A stretch of 64,000 bases of DNA, taken from NCBI RefSeq assembly GCF_000372825.1, contig NZ_KB910516.1:4344011-4408010 (forward strand), read 5' to 3'. The DNA is from Methylobacterium sp. 77. GTDB lineage: Bacteria > Pseudomonadota > Alphaproteobacteria > Rhizobiales > Beijerinckiaceae. The translations under genes and the position numbers were made by a program. Positions 54,674 through 64,000 of the stretch are shown here, in pieces (positions within the stretch are counted from its first letter, which is position 1; each line of letters starts with the position of its first letter). The notes below the pieces were generated by a model. That model worked only from the letters and a program-made list of their open reading frames with translations, had not been told where the DNA came from and made no database searches.

Positions 54674-56029
54674 ATGGCCAATCGCAGACTCGCCCCAGCT
54701 TCCGAGCAGCCGGCCAGCTTCGCGTTCTCCTCGGAGAATGCTGAATGGGCCAAGGGGCAGATCGACAAGTATCCGGAGGGCCGGCAGGCTTCCGCCGTGA
54801 TCCCGCTGCTGTGGAAGGCGCAGGAGCAGAATGGCGGCTGGCTTCCGCGCGCGGCGATCGAGGCGGTGGCCGCCGAGCTCGGCATGCCGCATATCCGCGT
54901 GCTCGAAGTCGCGACCTTCTACACGATGTTCGCGCTCGAACCGGTGGGCCGGTTCTGGATCCAGCTCTGCGGCACCGTACCGTGCGATTCCTGCGGCTCG
55001 CGCGAGCTGAAGGAGTATCTCCAGTCCCGGCTCGGTCCCTCGGGCCATGTCAGCGCGGACGGCAATTTCTCCTGGCTCGAAGTCGAGTGTCTCGGGGCCT
55101 GCTGCAACGCGCCGATGGCGCAGATCAACCAGGATTACTACGAGGACCTCACCCCCGATATCCTCGGCACGCTGATGGACGACCTCGCCGCCGGGCGCCC
55201 GGTGACGATCGGTTCTCAGGCCGGCCGCGTCTCCTCCGAGCCGAAGGGCGGCGCGGCGACGCTCACCGACGAAACGCTGTTCGACGGCTCCCGCGTCGGT
55301 GCATGGCGCAAGCGCTTCGAGGATCAGGCAGCCAAGCCTGAAACGGGTGCCAAGCCTGAGTCCGGTGGTAAATCCGAGGCGGCCTCCTCCGAGCAGCGCG
55401 CGGCGAGCGATCCGAAACCGGCCAAGCCCGATTCAGGCCGCGCCGCGGAGAAGCCTCCCACCGACGCCCCGGCCCAGCGCGTCGCCGCCGGCGAGACGCC
55501 GGTGAAGCCCGGAGACAAAGCCGACGCGGCGGATCGGACCGAATCCTCCGCCAAACCCGATGCCCCGCCGGCACCGGCTGCCGGGATCGTGGCCGCTGGC
55601 GAAGCGGCCGGCGCCGAGGCCGGCACGCAATCGACCTTGCCCCGTAACGAGCCGCCGCCCCAGCCCGCCGCCTCCGGCGCCAGCGAGGGCGAGGCCGCCG
55701 CCGAAGCCGAAGAGGCTCGGATCGAGAGCAAGCTCGCCACCCTGCCGAAGGATGCGAGCCCGGAACAGAAGGCCGATGCCGTTGGGACCCGCCCCGCCGG
55801 TCTCGATGGGGCTCGTGCCGGTGCGCCGGATGCTCTGACCCGGATCAAGGGGATCGGACCCGGCAACGAATCGCGCCTCCATACTCTGGGAATCTTCCAT
55901 TTCGACCAGATCGCGACCTGGAGCCGCGACGAGGTCGCGTGGGTCGGCACCTATCTCGCCTTCCCCGGCCGCATCGACCGCGAGGGCTGGGTGGCGCAGG
56001 CTGCGACTCTCGCAGCATCCGACAAGTGA
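54674..56029 (+). CDS. nuoE: NADH-quinone oxidoreductase subunit E with long C-terminal extension
   Basis: A 451-residue protein, more than twice the usual NuoE size. Residues about 1-205 are standard: AVIPLLWKAQEQNGGWLPRA, VATFYTMFALEPVG, and the N1a Cys ligands in CGTVPCDSCGS and VECLGACCNAPMAQINQDYY. After this comes a 160-residue low-complexity linker rich in Ala, Pro, Lys and Glu, then a C-terminal domain (LTRIKGIGPGNESRLHTLGI near 390, WSRDEVAWVGTYLAFPGRID) that resembles a helix-hairpin-helix fold. Such tails are typical of alphaproteobacterial NuoE; their function is unknown. Confidence 0.95.
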   Translation: MANRRLAPASEQPASFAFSSENAEWAKGQIDKYPEGRQASAVIPLLWKAQEQNGGWLPRAAIEAVAAELGMPHIRVLEVATFYTMFALEPVGRFWIQLCGTVPCDSCGSRELKEYLQSRLGPSGHVSADGNFSWLEVECLGACCNAPMAQINQDYYEDLTPDILGTLMDDLAAGRPVTIGSQAGRVSSEPKGGAATLTDETLFDGSRVGAWRKRFEDQAAKPETGAKPESGGKSEAASSEQRAASDPKPAKPDSGRAAEKPPTDAPAQRVAAGETPVKPGDKADAADRTESSAKPDAPPAPAAGIVAAGEAAGAEAGTQSTLPRNEPPPQPAASGASEGEAAAEAEEARIESKLATLPKDASPEQKADAVGTRPAGLDGARAGAPDALTRIKGIGPGNESRLHTLGIFHFDQIATWSRDEVAWVGTYLAFPGRIDREGWVAQAATLAASDK

Positions 56030-56038
56030 GGGGCTGAC

Positions 56039-57340
56039 ATGCTCTCCGATCAGGATCGCATCTTCACCAACCTCTACGGCCTGCATTCGCCGGGCCTCGA
56101 GGACGCCAAAAAGCGCGGCGCCTGGGACGGCACCAAGTTTCTGCTGGAAATGGGCCGCGACTGGATCATCGACGAGATGAAGGCCTCGGGCCTGCGCGGC
56201 CGTGGCGGCGCCGGCTTCCCGACCGGGCTGAAATGGTCGTTCATGCCCAAGAAGTCCGACGGGCGGCCGCATTACCTCGTCGTCAATGCCGACGAATCGG
56301 AGCCGGGCACCTGCAAGGACCGGGAGATCATGCGGCACGATCCGCATCTCCTGATCGAGGGCTGCATGCTGGCCTCGTTCTCGATGGCCGCTCACGCCTG
56401 CTACATCTATATCCGCGGCGAATACGTCGCCGAGAAGCACGCCCTGCAGAAGGCGGTGGACGAGGCCTATGCCGCCCGCCTCGTCGGCAAGGACAACGTC
56501 CACGGTTACCCGTTCGACATCTACGTTCACCACGGCGCCGGCGCCTATATCTGCGGTGAAGAGACGGCGCTGCTGGAAAGCCTCGAGGGCAAAAAGGGGA
56601 TGCCGCGGCTGAAGCCGCCCTTCCCGGCCAATATGGGCCTCTACGGCTGCCCGACGACGGTGAACAACGTCGAGTCGATCGCGGTGGCGGGCACCATCCT
56701 GCGCCGGGGCGGCGCGTGGTTCGCCGGTCTCGGCGGCAAGAACAACACCGGCACCAAGCTGTTCTGCGTGTCCGGCCACGTCAACACGCCGTGCAATGTC
56801 GAGGAAGAGCTCGGCATCACCTTCCGCGAACTGATCGACAAGCATTGCGGCGGCATGCGCGGCGGCTGGGACAACCTGCTCTGCTCCATCCCCGGTGGCT
56901 CCTCGGTGCCGCTGGTGCCGGCCGAGCAGATCATCGACGCCAAGATGGATTTCGACACCCTGCGCGGCCTCGGCTCCGGCCTCGGCACGGCGGCGGTGAT
57001 CGTTCTCGACCGCTCCACCGACATCGTTTCGGCCATCGCCCGCATCGCCTATTTCTACAAGCACGAGAGCTGCGGCCAGTGCACGCCCTGCCGCGAAGGC
57101 ACCGGCTGGATGTGGCGCGTGATGCTGCGCATGGCGGAAGGCCGCGCCCAGCGCCGCGAGATCGACATGCTGCTCGACGTGACGAAGCAGATCGAGGGTC
57201 ACACGATTTGCGCGCTCGGTGATGCGGCGGCCTGGCCGATCCAGGGCCTCATCCGCCACTTCCGCCCCGAGATCGAGAAGCGCATCGACCGCTACAGCGC
57301 CAACCCGCACAGCGACCCTGTGCGGATCGCGGCGGAGTGA
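56039..57340 (+). CDS. nuoF: NADH-quinone oxidoreductase subunit F
   Basis: A 433-residue NADH-binding subunit holding FMN and centre N3. The glycine-rich [20 protein letters not shown] near residue 60 binds [21 protein letters not shown] binds FMN, and [20 protein letters not shown] with the later Cys of [19 protein letters not shown] supply the [4Fe-4S] ligands. Confidence 0.97.
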   Translation: MLSDQDRIFTNLYGLHSPGLEDAKKRGAWDGTKFLLEMGRDWIIDEMKASGLRGRGGAGFPTGLKWSFMPKKSDGRPHYLVVNADESEPGTCKDREIMRHDPHLLIEGCMLASFSMAAHACYIYIRGEYVAEKHALQKAVDEAYAARLVGKDNVHGYPFDIYVHHGAGAYICGEETALLESLEGKKGMPRLKPPFPANMGLYGCPTTVNNVESIAVAGTILRRGGAWFAGLGGKNNTGTKLFCVSGHVNTPCNVEEELGITFRELIDKHCGGMRGGWDNLLCSIPGGSSVPLVPAEQIIDAKMDFDTLRGLGSGLGTAAVIVLDRSTDIVSAIARIAYFYKHESCGQCTPCREGTGWMWRVMLRMAEGRAQRREIDMLLDVTKQIEGHTICALGDAAAWPIQGLIRHFRPEIEKRIDRYSANPHSDPVRIAAE

Positions 57341-57383
57341 TCGCCATGTCTTTCGGACCGAATTTCGACACCGAGAAGTACGC

Positions 57384-59465
57384 ATGACCAAGCTCATCGT
57401 CGACGGCACCGAGGTCGATGTTCCGGCCGAGTACACCCTGCTCCAGGCTTGCGAAGTCGCGGGCGCGGAGATCCCGCGCTTCTGCTTCCATGAGCGGCTG
57501 TCCATCGCCGGCAATTGCCGCATGTGCCTCGTCGAGCTCAAGGGGGCGCCGAAACCCGTTGCCTCCTGCGCCTATGCGGTGAAGGATTGCCGGCCCGGCC
57601 CCAACGGCGAGCCGCCGGAGATCCTGACGCGCTCTGGCCAGACGAAGAAGGCCCGCGAGGGGGTGATGGAGTTCCTCCTCATCAACCACCCGCTCGATTG
57701 CCCGATCTGCGACCAGGGCGGCCATTGCGATCTGCAGGATCAGGCGATGGCCTACGGCGTCGACTCGACCCGCTACGGCGAGAACAAGCGCGCGGTCGAA
57801 GAGAAGTATATCGGCCCGCTGGTGCGCACGGCGATGAACCGCTGCATCCACTGCACCCGCTGCGTTCGCTTCCTGGCGGAGGTGGCCGGCGTGCCGGATC
57901 TCGGCGCCATCGGGCGCGGCGAGGACATGGAGATCACAAGCTATCTCGAGAGCGCCATGGGCTCCGAGCTGCAGGGCAACGTCGCCGATCTCTGCCCCGT
58001 GGGCGCCCTCGTTCACAAGCCGAACAGCTACGAGGTGCGGCCCTGGGAGCTTTCGAAGACCGAATCCATCGACGTGATGGATGCGGTCGGCTGCGCCATC
58101 CGCGTCGATGCCCGTGGCCGCGAGGTCATGCAGATCGAGCCGCGCGTGAACGAAGACATCAACGAGGAGTGGATCTCAGACAAGACCCGCCATGCGGTGG
58201 ACGGACTGCGCGCGCAGCGTCTCGACCGGCCGTATCTGCGCGAGAACGGTCGCCTGCGCCCGGCTTCCTGGGGCGAGGCCTTCGCCGCCATCGCCGCGAA
58301 GATGAAGTCGGCCGATCCCAAGCGCGTCGGCGCCATCGTCGGCGACCTCGCCGCCGTTGAAGAAATCTACGCGCTGAAGACCCTGATGGGGTCGTTCGGC
58401 GTGACCAGTCTCGATTGCCGACAGGCCGGCGAGGCGATCGATCCGGCCTGGGGCCGGGCCGCCTACACCTTCAACCCGACCATCCCCGGCATCGAGGAGG
58501 CGGATGCGATCCTGCTCGTCGGGACCAATCCCCGGCTCGAAGCCTCGCTCCTCAACGTGCGCATCCGAAAGCGCTGGCGCATGGCGCCCCTCGCCGTCGG
58601 CCTCATCGGCGAGGCCGTGGACCTCACCTATCCCCACACCTATCTCGGTGCGGGTCCCGAGACCCTGGCCGATATCGCCGCCGGCCAGCACAGCTTCGCC
58701 GAGGTATTGAAGGGCGCCAGCCGCCCGCTGGTCATCGTCGGGACCGGTGCGCTGACGAGGCCGGACGGGGCTGCGATCCTCTCGGCGGCGGCGGCACTCG
58801 CCAAGGATATCGGCGCGGTCACGGCCGAATGGAACGGCTTTGCTGTGCTCCAGACCGCCGCTGCGCGGGTCGGAGCGCTCGATCTCGGCTTCGTGCCGGG
58901 GGAGGGGGGGCTGAGCGTCGCCGAAATGGCCGAGCCGGGCGCCCTCGATGTCCTGTTCAATCTCGGCGCCGACGAGATCGAGATCGGTGCAGGCGCCTTC
59001 GTGATCTACCAGGGCACTCATGGCGACCGGGGTGCCACCCGCGCCGACGTGATCCTGCCGGGCGCCGCCTATACCGAGAAGAACGCGACCTTCGTCAATC
59101 TCGAAGGCCGGGTGCAGACCACCAACCGCGCCGGCTTCCCGCCGGGCGATGCCCGCGAGGATTGGGCGATCCTGCGCGCGCTGTCCGACGTGCTCGGCCA
59201 GCGCCTCGCCTTCGATTCGCTCGGAGCCCTGCGCCGCGCGCTCTATGCGGAGCATCCGCATTTCGCCGCCCTCGACGCGGTCGCCGCGAGCGATGTCGTC
59301 GCCACGGTCGAGACGCTGGCGGGGCTCGGTGGCGAGCCGAACCGCTCCGCCTTCGCTCCGGCGGTTCCGGATTTCTACCTCACCAACGCCATCGCCCGCG
59401 CCTCGCGCGTGCTGGCCGAATGCTCGAGCCTCGCGCGGACGCGCGGCCTCGAAGCGGCGGAATAG
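57384..59465 (+). CDS. nuoG: NADH-quinone oxidoreductase subunit G
   Basis: A 693-residue iron-sulfur subunit. The ferredoxin-like N-terminus binds N1b (EIPRFCFHERLSIAGNCRMC), the NuoG-type His-Cys motif is CPICDQGGHCDLQDQAMAYG (N5), and CIHCTRCVRFLAEVAGVPDL is the N4 site. The rest is the molybdopterin-oxidoreductase-like domain without the cofactor. The ATG at 57384 is chosen; the upstream frame is an nuoF shadow. Confidence 0.95.
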   Translation: MTKLIVDGTEVDVPAEYTLLQACEVAGAEIPRFCFHERLSIAGNCRMCLVELKGAPKPVASCAYAVKDCRPGPNGEPPEILTRSGQTKKAREGVMEFLLINHPLDCPICDQGGHCDLQDQAMAYGVDSTRYGENKRAVEEKYIGPLVRTAMNRCIHCTRCVRFLAEVAGVPDLGAIGRGEDMEITSYLESAMGSELQGNVADLCPVGALVHKPNSYEVRPWELSKTESIDVMDAVGCAIRVDARGREVMQIEPRVNEDINEEWISDKTRHAVDGLRAQRLDRPYLRENGRLRPASWGEAFAAIAAKMKSADPKRVGAIVGDLAAVEEIYALKTLMGSFGVTSLDCRQAGEAIDPAWGRAAYTFNPTIPGIEEADAILLVGTNPRLEASLLNVRIRKRWRMAPLAVGLIGEAVDLTYPHTYLGAGPETLADIAAGQHSFAEVLKGASRPLVIVGTGALTRPDGAAILSAAAALAKDIGAVTAEWNGFAVLQTAAARVGALDLGFVPGEGGLSVAEMAEPGALDVLFNLGADEIEIGAGAFVIYQGTHGDRGATRADVILPGAAYTEKNATFVNLEGRVQTTNRAGFPPGDAREDWAILRALSDVLGQRLAFDSLGALRRALYAEHPHFAALDAVAASDVVATVETLAGLGGEPNRSAFAPAVPDFYLTNAIARASRVLAECSSLARTRGLEAAE

Positions 59466-59474
59466 GGGCTGCCG

Positions 59475-60497
59475 ATGACCATGCTGGAAATCGTGGGCAC
59501 CGTCCTGCTGCTGGTGCTGAAGAGCTTCGTGCTCCTGGCGCTGCTTCTCGTCTTCATCGCCTATGCGCTGCTGGCCGATCGCAAGATCTGGGCGGCGGTG
59601 CAGCTGCGCCGCGGCCCCAACGTCGTCGGGCCCTGGGGCCTGTTCCAGTCTTTCGCCGATCTGCTCAAGTTCGTCCTGAAGGAGCCGGTGATTCCGGCCG
59701 GCGCCAACAAGGCGCTGTTCCTCCTGGCGCCGCTGGTCTTCGCCACCCTGTCGCTCGCGGCCTGGGCGGTGATTCCGCTGGCCGAAGGCTGGGCCATCGC
59801 CGACCTCAATGTCGGCATCACCTACATCTTCGCGATCTCGTCGCTGGGCGTGTACGGCGTGCTGATGGGCGGCTGGGCCTCGAACTCGAAATACGCCTTC
59901 CTCGGCGCGCTCCGCTCGGCGGCGCAGATGATCTCCTACGAGGTCTCACTCGGGTTCGTCATCATCTGCGTTCTGCTCTGCGCCGGTTCGCTCAACCTCT
60001 CGCGCATCGTCATGGCGCAGGACACCTCGCTGGGCATCCTCGGCTGGTACTGGCTGTGGCTGTTCCCGATGTTCGTGGTGTTCTTCGTCTCGGCTCTGGC
60101 CGAGACCAACCGCCCTCCCTTCGATCTCCCGGAAGCCGAATCGGAGCTCGTGGCGGGCTACATGGTCGAGTATTCCTCGACGCCCTACCTGCTGTTCATG
60201 CTCGGCGAGTACGTGGCGATCATGACTATGTGCGCGCTCGGAACGGTCCTGTTCCTCGGCGGCTGGCTCTCGCCGATCCCGTTCGCGCCCTTCACCTGGG
60301 TGCCGGGGCTGATCTGGTTCGCCCTGAAGGCGAGCTTCCTGTTCTTCATGATCGCCATGGTGAAGGCCATGGTGCCGCGCTATCGCTACGACCAGCTCAT
60401 GCGGCTCGGCTGGAAGGTCTTCCTTCCGCTCTCGCTCGTCTCGGTCGTGGTCGTCGCCTTCGTCCTCAAGCTCACCGGCCTCGCGCCGGGCGTCTGA
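59475..60497 (+). CDS. nuoH: NADH-quinone oxidoreductase subunit H
   Basis: A 340-residue membrane subunit with eight helices that forms the quinone chamber roof. The loop [20 protein letters not shown] (near residue 35), the [20 protein letters not shown] stretch (near 155) and [20 protein letters not shown] (near 210) are diagnostic. Confidence 0.97.
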   Translation: MTMLEIVGTVLLLVLKSFVLLALLLVFIAYALLADRKIWAAVQLRRGPNVVGPWGLFQSFADLLKFVLKEPVIPAGANKALFLLAPLVFATLSLAAWAVIPLAEGWAIADLNVGITYIFAISSLGVYGVLMGGWASNSKYAFLGALRSAAQMISYEVSLGFVIICVLLCAGSLNLSRIVMAQDTSLGILGWYWLWLFPMFVVFFVSALAETNRPPFDLPEAESELVAGYMVEYSSTPYLLFMLGEYVAIMTMCALGTVLFLGGWLSPIPFAPFTWVPGLIWFALKASFLFFMIAMVKAMVPRYRYDQLMRLGWKVFLPLSLVSVVVVAFVLKLTGLAPGV

Positions 60498-60521
60498 CAA
60501 CCCCTCACGGAGATCTGAGCC

Positions 60522-61010
60522 ATGAAGCTCGATCAGGTCGCAAAGGGTCTGCTGCTGAAGGAGTTCGTGTCGGGGTTCGCCCTCGCCATGCGCTATTTCT
60601 TCAAGCCGAAGGCCACGATCAACTACCCCTTTGAGATGGGGCATCGCGGACCGCGCTTTCGCGGCGAGCATGCGCTCCGTCGCTATCCCAACGGTGAGGA
60701 ACGCTGCATCGCCTGCAAGCTGTGCGAGGCGATCTGCCCGGCCCAGGCCATCACCATCGAAGCCGGCCCGCGCCGCAACGACGGCACGCGGCGCACCACG
60801 CGCTACGATATCGACATGGTGAAATGCATCTATTGCGGCATGTGCCAGGAGGCCTGCCCGGTCGATGCCATCGTCGAGGGGCCGAATCTCGAATTTTCCG
60901 TGGAGACCCGAGAGGAGCTTCTCTACGACAAGGACAAGCTCCTGCTGAACGGCGACCGCTGGGAGCGCGAGATCGCGCGCAATCTCGCGGTGGACGCGCC
61001 ATACCGGTAA
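60522..61010 (+). CDS. nuoI: NADH-quinone oxidoreductase subunit I
   Basis: A 162-residue ferredoxin-like subunit with two [4Fe-4S] clusters, N6a and N6b: [20 protein letters not shown] near residue 65 and [20 protein letters not shown] near 105. The N-terminal amphipathic helix anchors it to the membrane arm. A 121-base gap to nuoJ follows, without any gene. Confidence 0.97.
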   Translation: MKLDQVAKGLLLKEFVSGFALAMRYFFKPKATINYPFEMGHRGPRFRGEHALRRYPNGEERCIACKLCEAICPAQAITIEAGPRRNDGTRRTTRYDIDMVKCIYCGMCQEACPVDAIVEGPNLEFSVETREELLYDKDKLLLNGDRWEREIARNLAVDAPYR

Positions 61011-61131
61011 TGACGAGCGCTCCGGCGGTTGTGCACCGCAGGGGTGGGTTCTATAGACGGGCGGCCTGCACGGGCTGGTTTGAAATTCGGCAGAAGGGGC
61101 CGTCCTCGGGACGGCTGATCTCCATAATCGC

Positions 61132-61752
61132 ATGAGTGCAGCCGCAGCCTTCTTCTACCTGTTCGCCGGCATCGCGATCGCGTCCGCGTTCATGGTCATC
61201 ACCTCGCGCAATCCCGTCGCGTCGGTGCTCTTCCTCATCCTGGCCTTCGTCAACGCGGCGGGACTGTTCGTCCTGATGGGTGCCGAGTTCCTGGCGATGA
61301 TCCTCGTCGTCGTCTATGTCGGCGCCGTCGCCGTGCTGTTCCTCTTCGTCGTGATGATGCTCGACGTGGATTTCGCGCAGCTGCGACAGGGGTTCCAGCA
61401 ATACCTGCCGGTCGGAGCCCTGATCGGAGCGATCTTCCTGATCGAGCTTCTTCTCGTGGTGGGCTCCTGGACGATCGATCCGGGCCTGATGCAGGCGCCG
61501 CTCGGTCCGCTCGCCAATGTCGAAGGCGTCACCAACACCCAGATGCTCGGGCGGGTGCTCTACACCGACTACGTCTTCTACTTTCAACTGGCCGGGCTGA
61601 TCCTGCTGGTGGCGATGATCGGTGCCATCGTGCTCACCCTGCGCGACCGGCCGGGCGTGAAGCGCCAGAACATCTCCGTCCAGAACGCGCGGACGCAGGA
61701 GATGGCGGTGGAGACCCGCAAGGTGCCGTCGCGCCAGGGTGTCGAGGTCTGA
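61132..61752 (+). CDS. nuoJ: NADH-quinone oxidoreductase subunit J
   Basis: A 206-residue five-helix membrane subunit. [20 protein letters not shown] near residue 30 followed by [20 protein letters not shown] (with the conserved Glu and pi-bulge Tyr) identify it. The C-terminal 30 residues are a charged tail. Confidence 0.95.
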   Translation: MSAAAAFFYLFAGIAIASAFMVITSRNPVASVLFLILAFVNAAGLFVLMGAEFLAMILVVVYVGAVAVLFLFVVMMLDVDFAQLRQGFQQYLPVGALIGAIFLIELLLVVGSWTIDPGLMQAPLGPLANVEGVTNTQMLGRVLYTDYVFYFQLAGLILLVAMIGAIVLTLRDRPGVKRQNISVQNARTQEMAVETRKVPSRQGVEV

Positions 61753-61780
61753 TGTCGGCTCAATCGAAGGATCGGCGCTC

Positions 61781-62086
61781 ATGATCGGCTTGAGCCATTA
61801 CCTCACGGTCGCGGCGATCCTGTTCACGCTCGGCGTGCTCGGCATCTTCGTGAACCGCAAGAACATCATCGTCATCCTGATGTCGGTGGAGCTCATCCTG
61901 CTCGCGGTGAACATCAACCTCGTGGCGTTCTCCACGCATCTCAACGACATCACCGGCCAGGTCTTCGCCCTGTTCGTGCTCACGGTGGCGGCGGCGGAGG
62001 CGGCCATCGGGCTCGCCATCCTCGTCGTCTTCTTCCGAAACCGCGGCTCCATCGCGGTGGAGGACGTGAACATGATGAAGGGCTGA
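61781..62086 (+). CDS. nuoK: NADH-quinone oxidoreductase subunit K
   Basis: A 101-residue three-helix antiporter-like subunit. The key membrane Glu residues lie in [24 protein letters not shown] sequence near residue 35 and in [20 protein letters not shown] near 68. The ATG at 61781 gives standard length, 28 bases after nuoJ. Confidence 0.96.
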   Translation: MIGLSHYLTVAAILFTLGVLGIFVNRKNIIVILMSVELILLAVNINLVAFSTHLNDITGQVFALFVLTVAAAEAAIGLAILVVFFRNRGSIAVEDVNMMKG

Positions 62087-62188
62087 CCTCACCCAAGCCG
62101 AGCCGCGCGGCACCCCGCGCGATCCCATTGACGAGAATGGAGCGAGGCCGGTCATCCGGCACGCTTCCGGAGGCCGGGCCAGCCAGCG

Positions 62189-64000
62189 ATGTATCACGCG
62201 ATCGTCTTCTTCCCGCTCATCGGCGCCCTGCTCGCCGGCCTGTTCGGCCGCCAGCTCGGCCCTCGCGTGTGCGAGTACATCACCACCGGCTTCCTCGCCT
62301 TCTCCGCGCTTCTATCCTGGGGCGCCTTCTTCGAGGTGCCCGGCTCGGACCACGCCACCCGCGTTCACGTGGCGACGTGGTTCACCGCCGGCGACCTCGT
62401 GGTCGACTGGGCCTTCCGCATCGACACGCTGACCGTGGTGATGCTGGTGGTGGTGACGACGGTCTCGACCCTCGTCCACCTCTACTCGGTGGGCTACATG
62501 GAGGAGGATCCGCACCGGCCGCGCTTCTTCGCCTACCTGTCGCTGTTCACCTTCGCCATGCTGATGCTGGTGACCTCCGACAACCTCGTGCAGATGTTCT
62601 TCGGCTGGGAGGGCGTCGGCCTCGCCTCCTACCTGCTGATCGGGTTCTGGTACGAGAAGCCCTCCGCCAACGCCGCGGCGATGAAGGCCTTCATCGTCAA
62701 CCGCGTCGGTGATTTCGGCTTCTCGCTCGGCATCTTCCTCGTCTTCGTCCTGTTCGGCTCCGTGGCCTTCGACGGCATCCTGCCGCGCGCCACCGAGCTC
62801 AAGGACGCGACCTTCCACTTCCTCGGCTACGACTGGAACGCCATGACCCTGGCGTGCCTGCTCCTGTTCATGGGCGCCATGGGCAAGTCGGCGCAGTTCC
62901 TGCTCCATACCTGGCTGCCCGACGCGATGGAGGGGCCGACCCCGGTCTCCGCCCTGATCCATGCCGCGACCATGGTCACCGCCGGCGTCTTCATGGTGGC
63001 GCGCCTTTCGCCGCTGTTCGAAGTGGCGCCCAACGCGCTCATCGTCGTCACGATCGTCGGCGGCATCACCGCCTTCTTCGCGGCCACGATCGGCATGGTG
63101 CAGAACGACATCAAGCGGGTCATCGCCTACTCGACCTGTTCGCAGCTCGGCTACATGTTCGTCGCGCTCGGCGTCGGCGCCTATTCGGCCGCCGTGTTCC
63201 ATCTCTTCACCCATGCCTTCTTCAAGGCTTTGCTATTCCTCGGTGCCGGCTCGGTCATCCATGCGATGCATCACGAGCAGGACATGCGGAACATGGGCGC
63301 CCTGCGCCGCTACATCCCCTTCACCTCGGCGATGATGACCATCGGCACCCTGGCGCTGATCGGCTTCCCCTTCACCGCCGGATATTATTCGAAGGACGCG
63401 ATCATCGAGGCGGCCTACGCTTCCACGCGGCCTGGCCACACGCTCGCCTTCCTCGCCACCGTCATCGCCGCCCTGATGACCTCGTTCTATTCCTGGCGCC
63501 TGTTCTTCATGACCTTCGAGGGGCCGGCGCGCTGGGCGGGGCACGGCGCCGCGCACCACGACGACCATCACGCCACGCCGGCCGTCGCGCACGCGTCGGC
63601 GGCGGTGCAGGCCGATGGCGCGCCGGGACACCACGAAGGCGTCGCCCATGACGACAAGGGCCACGACGTGGAACCGGCCTCGCACAGCGCGATCGAGCAT
63701 CACGACCATGCGCACACGCCGCATGAGAGCCCGCTGGTGATGACGATCCCGCTCGCCATCCTCGCCTTCGGCGCGCTGTTCGCCGGCCTGCTGTTCAAGA
63801 ACCGCTTCATCGGCGAGGGCATGGAGACGTTCTGGGGCCACGCGCTCGGCCACGGCCCCGACAACCACATCATGCACGACATCCATTCGGTGCCGGCCCT
63901 GGTGAGCTACGCGCCCTTCATCATGCTGGTGACCGGCTTCGTCCTGGCCTTCTGGATGTATATCCGCCGGCCGGAACTCCCCGGTCAGCTCGCCGCCCAG
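62189..64000 (+). CDS. nuoL: NADH-quinone oxidoreductase subunit L (5' part, cut by window end)
   Basis: The first 604 codons of the largest antiporter-like subunit. Helix and channel motifs are in order: [20 protein letters not shown] near the start, the key Glu in [20 protein letters not shown] (near 145), the discontinuous helix 7 region with [20 protein letters not shown] near 235, and [20 protein letters not shown]. Codons for about residues 450-515 encode a loop with more than fifteen His (for example [11 protein letters not shown] and [14 protein letters not shown]), longer than usual. The lateral-helix C-terminus is beyond the window. Confidence 0.96.
   Translation, partial: MYHAIVFFPLIGALLAGLFGRQLGPRVCEYITTGFLAFSALLSWGAFFEVPGSDHATRVHVATWFTAGDLVVDWAFRIDTLTVVMLVVVTTVSTLVHLYSVGYMEEDPHRPRFFAYLSLFTFAMLMLVTSDNLVQMFFGWEGVGLASYLLIGFWYEKPSANAAAMKAFIVNRVGDFGFSLGIFLVFVLFGSVAFDGILPRATELKDATFHFLGYDWNAMTLACLLLFMGAMGKSAQFLLHTWLPDAMEGPTPVSALIHAATMVTAGVFMVARLSPLFEVAPNALIVVTIVGGITAFFAATIGMVQNDIKRVIAYSTCSQLGYMFVALGVGAYSAAVFHLFTHAFFKALLFLGAGSVIHAMHHEQDMRNMGALRRYIPFTSAMMTIGTLALIGFPFTAGYYSKDAIIEAAYASTRPGHTLAFLATVIAALMTSFYSWRLFFMTFEGPARWAGHGAAHHDDHHATPAVAHASAAVQADGAPGHHEGVAHDDKGHDVEPASHSAIEHHDHAHTPHESPLVMTIPLAILAFGALFAGLLFKNRFIGEGMETFWGHALGHGPDNHIMHDIHSVPALVSYAPFIMLVTGFVLAFWMYIRRPELPGQLAAQ

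Noticed and set aside
51786-64000. Extra genes hidden in the nuo operon
   Set aside because: Gaps of 121 bases (nuoI-nuoJ) and 102 bases (nuoK-nuoL) contain no supported frame; gene order is standard.

Overview
The window is a GC-rich chromosomal segment of an alphaproteobacterium. It is most likely a member of the Methylobacteriaceae (Methylobacterium/Methylorubrum-like, order Hyphomicrobiales). This assignment rests on gene content and protein style: FlbT/FlaF control of flagellin, an Hsp20 gene followed by DUF1150, an infC gene with an apparent AUU start, a NuoE with a long C-terminal tail, and two chemoreceptor families typical of the group. No 16S, tRNA or other marker RNA is present to confirm it.

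Layout. 0-2.5 kb: rpe-cbbY (pentose/Calvin sugar phosphates) and yebC. 2.5-3.7 kb: a gene-poor, decayed stretch with an intrinsic terminator, a second copy of the yebC 3' end and a relic resembling the TOPRIM part of OLD-family nucleases. 3.7-5.6 kb: a membrane chemoreceptor and a small protein. 6-11 kb: ruvC, ruvA and ruvB, split apart by yceI, a Bfd-bacterioferritin iron-storage pair with an Irr-like site, and a Uma2-family gene. 11-18 kb: two tandem Tat-exported metallophosphoesterases translationally coupled to ybgC, then tolQ-tolR-tolA-tolB, with no pal gene directly downstream. 18-31 kb: mixed housekeeping and accessory genes (MFS exporter, GNAT-like protein, DsbD/ScsB-type reductase, aminopeptidase P, NIT-domain chemoreceptor, a large membrane-anchored serine hydrolase of unknown role, ABM-family protein, PrmA). 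32-34 kb: modB-modC molybdate transport. 34-38.4 kb: a flagellin island (FlaG-like protein, two flagellins about 89% identical, FlbT, FlaF). 38.6-43 kb: small hypothetical proteins, a metallophosphoesterase and an exbB-exbD-tonB unit. 43-47 kb: Hsp20, DUF1150, an alpha/beta hydrolase, a GT4 glycosyltransferase and infC. 47-51 kb: a glycogen-debranching-type enzyme and a second GT4 glycosyltransferase. 51.8-64 kb: the respiratory complex I operon nuoA-B-C-D-E-F-G-H-I-J-K-L, with nuoL cut by the window end.

Most of the window is ordinary core genome. I do not see a defence island, prophage, CRISPR array or clearly new multi-gene system. The observations most worth checking are the yebC tail duplication beside a nuclease relic, the AUU start of infC, the dyad placed on a near-perfect -10 box at 19.5 kb, the interrupted ruvCAB locus, the separated pal gene, the His-rich loop in NuoL and several very small ORFs with membrane segments. 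Start sites were moved from the longest reading frame wherever family length, a signal peptide or a Shine-Dalgarno sequence supported it.
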